Assembly (NCBI GenBank): GCA_030614245.1
Contig: JAUWKK010000072.1
Span: 1 to 9,976 of the forward strand
Direction of reading: 5' to 3'
Length of the DNA: 9,976 nt
DNA from: Planctomycetota bacterium
GTDB lineage: Bacteria > Planctomycetota > PUPC01 > JABMSA01 > JAUWKK01
Both the position numbers and the translations under genes were made by a program. The notes beneath the pieces are model-generated. The model saw only the letters and a list, made by a program, of their open reading frames with translations. It was not told the origin of the DNA and ran no database searches. Of this stretch, positions 6,369-9,976 are shown piece by piece (the first letter of the stretch is position 1; every line of letters begins with the position of its first letter).

Positions 6369-7907
6369 ATGAGAAGATCACCGGGAACGGAAATCGAGAT
6401 GTCTGATGAGCGTGCGCGGGTCAGCCGTCGGCAGTTCCTGCACGGCGGAGCGGCTATCGGGCTGGTCGCGGCAACAGCGGGCACGTGGGGGTGTCGCATG
6501 GTCGATACGTTCCGCACGGGAGGGCCGCATCAGGCTTTCGACATGCGGCAGGGCGCATCCGACCTCACGGTGCAGCCCGTGCTGGCGTACAGTGTCGTCC
6601 CCCGCGTGGAAGGCCGAAGCTGGCGGTATTGGGGCAGCGTGCAGACCGAGGCAGCCGCGACTCAAGAGGCCAAGTACATCCACGAAGAACTGAAGAAGCT
6701 GTCAGGCGCAGCCGACTTCGGAATGCGCGTGTTGCCGGTCGTGAAAGTGACCAAGGGGGGGCAGGTTGCGGCCATCAAGGACACTAAGGCAGACGCTATT
6801 GTGTTATACGCCGGCTGCGGCTGGACCGATGTGTTCAACGCCGTGGTCGGCCTGGGCAAACCGGGCGTGGTCTTCCTGAGGAGGCATTCGGGACGATACT
6901 ACCTGTGGGATGAGATCATTCACGCCAGATTCCTCAGAGCTCACACCGATCACCTCGGCCAGACCCCTCTGGGTGTGAATGATGTCGTCGTGGATGACCT
7001 CGATGAACTCAAGTGGCGGCTGCGGGCGCTCTACGGGTTGAGGAACACGCTCGGCCGGCGCATCGTGTGTATCGGAGGGCCGAGCGGCTGGGCCACGAGT
7101 GGAGCCCCCCAGCGGGCACGCGAGCGATTCAAACTCGACATGGTAACAGTCCAGATACCCGAGTTGAATGCCATGATCCAGGCCGGCCGAAAGGACCAGG
7201 CCCTGATGGCCCGGTGCAGGCAGGATGCCGAGAGCTACCTGGCGCCAAGAAGCGTTACCCTTAAGACTACCCGCGAGGCCGTCGCCGAGGCGTTCCTTCT
7301 CAGGAAGCTCTTCGACGACCTGATGGCGAAGCACGATGCCCACGCGATCACGACGAGGGCCTGCATGAACTCATACGCCGGCATCATGCCGTGCCTCACC
7401 CTCGGGCTGATCAACGACTCCGGCCGAATGGCCTACTGCGAGTCCGATTTCGTCGTCATACCCTCGGGTATCCTCATGCACTTCATCTGCGGCAAGCCGA
7501 CATACCTGTGCAATCCTACCTACCCGTTCAAGGGCCGAATGTTGTTCGCCCACTGCACGGCTCCCCGGAGGATGGACGGGAAGCACCTGGAACCGGTCGA
7601 CGTCGTCACGCACTACGAGTCGGACCAGGGCGCGGCGACCCACGTGAAATTCCGCAAAGGCCAACTGCTCACCATCATCAAGCCGGACTTCGAGGCCAAG
7701 CACTGGCTCGCGCCAACCGGTACGATCGTCGGCACACCGGTCCTGGCTACCTGCCGGGCCCAAGTCGAGGTCGAGTTGAACGCCGACACCCAGGAAGTCC
7801 TCAAGAACCTCAGGGGATTCCACTGCATGCTGGCCTACGGCGACTACACCAGAGAGGTGGCCTATGCGGCCGCCAAGGTCGGCATTGACGTACAGACCCT
7901 GTCCTGA
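6369..7907 (+). CDS. Tat-exported L-fucose-isomerase-like protein, paralogue 2
   Basis: A protein of 512 residues. ATG 6369 has AGGAGA (6357-6362) 6 bases upstream; the in-frame ATG 6324 overlapping the previous stop lacks a good site. The Tat motif is VSRRQFLHGGAA (RR at 20-21), followed by a hydrophobic core ending in TWGC. Cys42 could be a lipoprotein cysteine, though Trp before Gly-Cys is not a standard lipobox. The C-terminal half carries the isomerase-fold motifs: MPCLTLGLINDSG, YCESD with Glu358 and Asp360, CGKPTYLCNP, and AHCTAPRRMDG with His395. It ends GFHCMLAYGD...VGIDVQTLS, matching GFHQLFIYGD...AGIKVVHLC in its neighbour. The two are diverged tandem paralogues, probably co-transcribed from the promoter at 4644-4671. 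They differ near the putative active site (QDP versus CNP), so their ligands may differ or one may be a binding or regulatory partner. Confidence 0.85.
   Translation: MRRSPGTEIEMSDERARVSRRQFLHGGAAIGLVAATAGTWGCRMVDTFRTGGPHQAFDMRQGASDLTVQPVLAYSVVPRVEGRSWRYWGSVQTEAAATQEAKYIHEELKKLSGAADFGMRVLPVVKVTKGGQVAAIKDTKADAIVLYAGCGWTDVFNAVVGLGKPGVVFLRRHSGRYYLWDEIIHARFLRAHTDHLGQTPLGVNDVVVDDLDELKWRLRALYGLRNTLGRRIVCIGGPSGWATSGAPQRARERFKLDMVTVQIPELNAMIQAGRKDQALMARCRQDAESYLAPRSVTLKTTREAVAEAFLLRKLFDDLMAKHDAHAITTRACMNSYAGIMPCLTLGLINDSGRMAYCESDFVVIPSGILMHFICGKPTYLCNPTYPFKGRMLFAHCTAPRRMDGKHLEPVDVVTHYESDQGAATHVKFRKGQLLTIIKPDFEAKHWLAPTGTIVGTPVLATCRAQVEVELNADTQEVLKNLRGFHCMLAYGDYTREVAYAAAKVGIDVQTLS
6755..6761 (+). repeat. 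G7 homopolymer in isomerase-like paralogue 2
   Basis: Seven consecutive Gs inside the coding frame (Thr-Lys-Gly-Gly-Gln). The frame is intact on both sides as given. It is a candidate slippage site. Confidence 0.6.
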
Positions 7908-7927
7908 CCGTGATGACGGGCGCCGCC

Positions 7928-7943
7928 GGACTGGAGTCAGTCC
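7928..7943 (+). terminator. Stem-loop after isomerase-like paralogue 2
   Basis: GGACTG (7928-7933) pairs with CAGTCC (7938-7943) around the loop GAGT, 21 bases after the stop codon. No T-run follows, so intrinsic termination is doubtful. The remaining bases to the promoter module (7944-8031) show no gene. Confidence 0.35.
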
Positions 7944-8031
7944 AATGTAACGGGGAGCGGCGAGCTATCACGTGGAGTCAATAAGCTCGAACGACGCTGA
8001 GGCCGTGCTCCCTCCATCGACTGTTGGAATG

Positions 8032-8167
8032 CTGGTCTGTTGCTCATAACATCCTTCCGTGCCACGCCCGCTGCGATGAGCGCCTGGAAGATCATGTTGA
8101 ACTGTTTCGGTTTCCCTTTTCGTGCTTGTTCTGGTTGACTTCCGGGTTGCTTCCGGTAGAATGGAGT
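8032..8167 (+). repeat. Duplicated promoter module, copy 2
   Basis: Counterpart of 4541-4676, ungapped, with the identical 32-base core at 8079-8110. Here no signal-peptide frame enters the module from upstream; upstream sequence is unrelated to copy 1. Similarity ends just past the -10 hexamer, so the leaders of the two transcripts differ. Confidence 0.85.
8135..8162 (+). promoter_or_regulatory. Sigma70-type promoter in module copy 2
   Basis: TTGACT (8135-8140), 16-base spacer, TAGAAT (8157-8162). CTTCCGG occurs twice, at 8139-8145 and 8150-8156, 11 bases apart, filling the space between the hexamers. Transcription would start near 8169, giving a leader of about 59 bases before the hydrolase start at 8228. 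Confidence 0.65.
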
Positions 8168-8206
8168 GGGTGCGGTTGTCGAGCAGCCATTCGGACTGCT
8201 CCACTC
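8164..8206 (+). promoter_or_regulatory. Leader hairpin before the hydrolase gene
   Basis: GAGCAG (8181-8186) pairs with CTGCTC (8196-8201) around a 9-base loop. Directly outside, GAGTG (8164-8168) can pair with CACTC (8202-8206), with 12 unpaired bases on the left. The structure ends 7 bases before the ribosome binding site AAGGAG (8214-8219), so it could affect mRNA stability or translation. Confidence 0.35.
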
Positions 8207-8227
8207 TTTGTACAAGGAGACTTCAAT

Positions 8228-9493
8228 ATGCAGCCGAAGCGATATCCCCTGAGTTCCTGGGTGACGTTGCGCGACTGGGATGTGGACCTGGCCGAGCGCG
8301 TGCAGGAATGGCACGACATTGGATTCACCATTATCATGAGCCCGACGGTGACCGACGACCCCGAGACGCACACCAGGGCCCGGGAACTGCTGGACCTCTG
8401 CGCGGCGAAGGATATCGAGGTCATACTGTTGGACAAGCGCATACGTACGCCGTCGGGCAGCTTTCGCAACCCGCCCGAGGAGAAGCACCTGCCCGAGAAC
8501 TACCGTGAAGAAGCTGAAAGCGCCGTGAAGGAGTTCGCCGACCATCCGGCCGTGTGGGGACTCTTCGTGACCGACGAACCCCTCGTGGGCAACTTGCCGG
8601 CGGTGGCAAAGGCGTGCCGGATGCTGCGTGAGATGACCGACGCGGCCGAGCCGTACGTGAACTACCTGCCCAACCATCTGATCAGTGCCGACGGCACCTC
8701 GGCCGGCATCCGACGGCACGTCGGCTTCGACGACTTCGGCGCGTATCTGGATCACGTGGTCCGCGAAACGGGGGCCACCATGCTCTCATACGATCAGTAT
8801 TGCTCGATGTCCCCCGAATGGGGCGGCCCGGACCAGTGGTACCGCTGCCTGGCCGACTACCAGGGCGCCGCGATCCGTCACAACATCACCTTCTGGAACA
8901 TCATCCTCGCCCACGGGCATTGGATGTATCGAGCGCCGAGCCCGCTGGAGATGAGTTGGCAGTTTTACAACTCGCTGGCCTACGGCGCCCAGGGGATCAT
9001 GTATTTCATGTACCGCGCGGGCGGGATCGGCGGCTATGGCGCGCCGGTGGACGAACTCGGTAACCGAGGCCCCCTGTTCGCCCAGTTGCAGCGGCAGCAC
9101 GCGCAGTTCCTCGGCCAGTGGGCCTGGCGCTATCGGAAGTGCCGTCCCGTAGCAACGTACCATTGGCCGAACGCGCCGGTCGGCCTGAAGCGGTTCGACG
9201 GCAGCGGCATCGTGACCGCACTGGCCGAAGACCCTGGCACCGTTCGGCGACCGTCAGCCGCGTCCCACCTTGTCGTCGGTGAATTCCTCGACGATCAGCA
9301 GCGCCCGCACGTCGTGCTGGCCAACGGGTCGTGGGAGAAGCACACCTTCGCCCACATCACCGTTAAGGGCACGGCCGTTCACACCATCGCCGGCGAAGAC
9401 TGCGAACGGGCCACGGGCGAAGCCTCGGCCGGCACCGTCTCTTTCTCGACCCACATGATGCCCGGCCAGGCCATCTTCTTCCGCGTGACATGA
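8228..9493 (+). CDS. Glycoside-hydrolase-like protein, GH-A-type TIM barrel with C-terminal beta domain
   Basis: A protein of 421 residues. The frame is open from 8024, but that part is the promoter module; AAGGAG (8214-8219), 8 bases before ATG 8228, fixes the start. There is no signal peptide, so it is probably cytoplasmic. The pattern is that of a (beta/alpha)8 hydrolase: WVTLRDWDVDLAERVQEWHD at the start, WGLFVTDEPL with Glu117 in the position of the clan GH-A acid/base after strand 4, then TMLSYDQY, FWNIILAHGH and AYGAQGIMYFMYR on later strands. Residues from about 345 form a likely beta-sandwich (VVGEFLDDQ, VVLANGSWEK, and the end GQAIFFRVT), common at the C-terminus of beta-galactosidase-like enzymes. 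I cannot identify the nucleophile or the GH family with certainty. It is transcribed alone from the second promoter module, which links it to the isomerase-like pair. Confidence 0.8.
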   Translation: MQPKRYPLSSWVTLRDWDVDLAERVQEWHDIGFTIIMSPTVTDDPETHTRARELLDLCAAKDIEVILLDKRIRTPSGSFRNPPEEKHLPENYREEAESAVKEFADHPAVWGLFVTDEPLVGNLPAVAKACRMLREMTDAAEPYVNYLPNHLISADGTSAGIRRHVGFDDFGAYLDHVVRETGATMLSYDQYCSMSPEWGGPDQWYRCLADYQGAAIRHNITFWNIILAHGHWMYRAPSPLEMSWQFYNSLAYGAQGIMYFMYRAGGIGGYGAPVDELGNRGPLFAQLQRQHAQFLGQWAWRYRKCRPVATYHWPNAPVGLKRFDGSGIVTALAEDPGTVRRPSAASHLVVGEFLDDQQRPHVVLANGSWEKHTFAHITVKGTAVHTIAGEDCERATGEASAGTVSFSTHMMPGQAIFFRVT

Positions 9494-9512
9494 GTAAGGA
9501 TGGAGTTCTCGT

Positions 9513-9533
9513 GCCTGCCCGCCGGCAGGCGGG
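9513..9533 (+). repeat. GC-rich double hairpin after the hydrolase gene
   Basis: GCCTGCC (9513-9519) pairs with GGCAGGC (9524-9530) around CGCC. Alternatively CCCGCC (9518-9523) pairs with GGCGGG (9528-9533) around GGCA. It lies 20 bases after the stop with no T-run. It resembles the short palindromic extragenic repeats common in GC-rich genomes and may limit 3' decay or aid termination. Confidence 0.5.
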
Positions 9534-9815
9534 TATGGAAAGGAAGCGGAGCGTGGATATTGCGAAGAAACGAAGATGTGCGGCTGCATGAGGTCGCGGA
9601 ATCAAGGTCATTGAGCAGGATGTCCCCGATCTGCTGCCCGGAACGGTCGCGTGCGGTCAAAATACTCAGCCGACCCGTAACCTCGCACCAAACCGGGCGT
9701 TCATTGCTGCCAAAGCACAGGCTCTCAGCCGAACCATCCGGCCAAAGCGAGGCTTCAGCCTGATTTGCGAAGTGGGAGCAGACTGGCAGCGACGTTCCTT
9801 GCTTTCTCGTTGTTC
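9534..9815. other. Intergenic region, no gene supported
   Basis: Between the hydrolase's 3' hairpin and the right-edge gene I see no convincing gene. The longest open frame on the + strand (9500-9763) starts across the palindrome, lacks a ribosome binding site, and has an Arg/Ser/Pro-rich, domain-free translation. Two small hairpin-forming motifs with AGGCT/AGCC arms occur near 9719-9730 and 9751-9761. No tRNA or clear promoter was found. Confidence 0.4.
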
Positions 9816-9976
9816 ATGGATAGCGTCAATCCCATCGTGAACGAGTTCAAATCGGGCCGCCGCTTCTCTGCCCAGGCCCTGCCTTATCTTCAGCAGGCCC
9901 AGCGGCGGTTTATGCTCGGCACCGAGTTCTCAGGAGTATTCAATCTCTACACGGGGATCACCTCGATACCGGTGAT
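9816..9976 (+). CDS. Hypothetical protein, N-terminal part (3' end outside window)
   Basis: From ATG 9816 the frame is open to the window edge (53 residues), with codon use like the genes upstream. It begins MDSVNPIVNEF, continues with basic and Gln-rich stretches (KSGRR, YLQQAQRR) and ends GVFNLYTGITSIPV. The frame is open upstream to a TAA at 9678-9680. A TTG at 9765 would add 17 residues including a hydrophobic run (LAATFLAFSLF), making a plausible signal anchor, so the true start may be 9765. Neither start has a clear ribosome binding site. No family recognised; a membrane protein is possible if the longer start is right. Confidence 0.45.
   Translation, partial: MDSVNPIVNEFKSGRRFSAQALPYLQQAQRRFMLGTEFSGVFNLYTGITSIPV

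Noticed and set aside
8024..8227. A longer N-terminus for the hydrolase, with a hydrophobic stretch resembling a signal peptide
   Set aside because: The stretch is the translated promoter module; AAGGAG at 8214-8219 fits the start at 8228 and transcription would begin after most of the extension.
7937..8755. A 272-codon - strand frame covering the second promoter module and the start of the hydrolase
   Set aside because: It crosses a promoter repeat and a clear + strand gene. The similarity of its translation to a - strand frame at 4396-4737 only reflects the repeat.
9500..9763. An 87-codon + strand frame after the hydrolase gene
   Set aside because: It starts across the palindrome, lacks an SD, and its Arg/Ser-rich translation has no domain pattern.

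Overview
The window is GC-rich, mostly with G or C at codon third positions, and every supported gene lies on the + strand. It looks like accessory carbohydrate-metabolism DNA from an environmental bacterium. Twin-arginine (Tat) signals on the enzymes, tandem paralogues, and secreted alpha-helical toroid proteins separated by leaders of several hundred bases suggest Planctomycetota or another PVC-group lineage. That placement is an inference from style; the window holds no marker gene.

Layout. 1-758: C-terminal part of an unrecognised gene, followed by a strong hairpin (778-805). 759-1153: intergenic region with a sigma70-like promoter (953-980) and a structured leader containing an attenuator-like hairpin plus T-run. 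1154-2668 and 2766-4325: two tandem, distantly paralogous secreted proteins of the (alpha/alpha) toroid type (six-hairpin glycosidase or polysaccharide-lyase-like). 4399-4647: a signal-peptide-bearing stub that looks like the start of a third secreted protein, cut off by a repeat. 4541-4676: first copy of a roughly 136-bp promoter module. 4719-4787: a 22-codon leader ORF with a good ribosome binding site that overlaps the next gene start. 4774-6327 and 6369-7907: two tandem Tat-exported proteins with the L-fucose-isomerase-like fold. 8032-8167: second copy of the promoter module. 8228-9493: a TIM-barrel glycoside-hydrolase-like protein without signal peptide. 9494-9815: intergenic, with a GC-rich double hairpin. 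9816-9976: the start of a gene running off the right edge.

How it may work together (inference). The two toroid proteins would attack a polysaccharide or oligosaccharide outside the cytoplasm, the GH-A-like hydrolase would cleave a glycoside, and the isomerase-fold proteins would bind or convert a released sugar, unusually outside the cytoplasm. No transporter, kinase or regulator is visible. The most notable feature is regulatory: nearly the same promoter module stands before the isomerase-like pair and before the hydrolase, with a tandem heptamer filling the -35/-10 spacer. This suggests a shared regulator and possibly a wider set of genes elsewhere in the genome.
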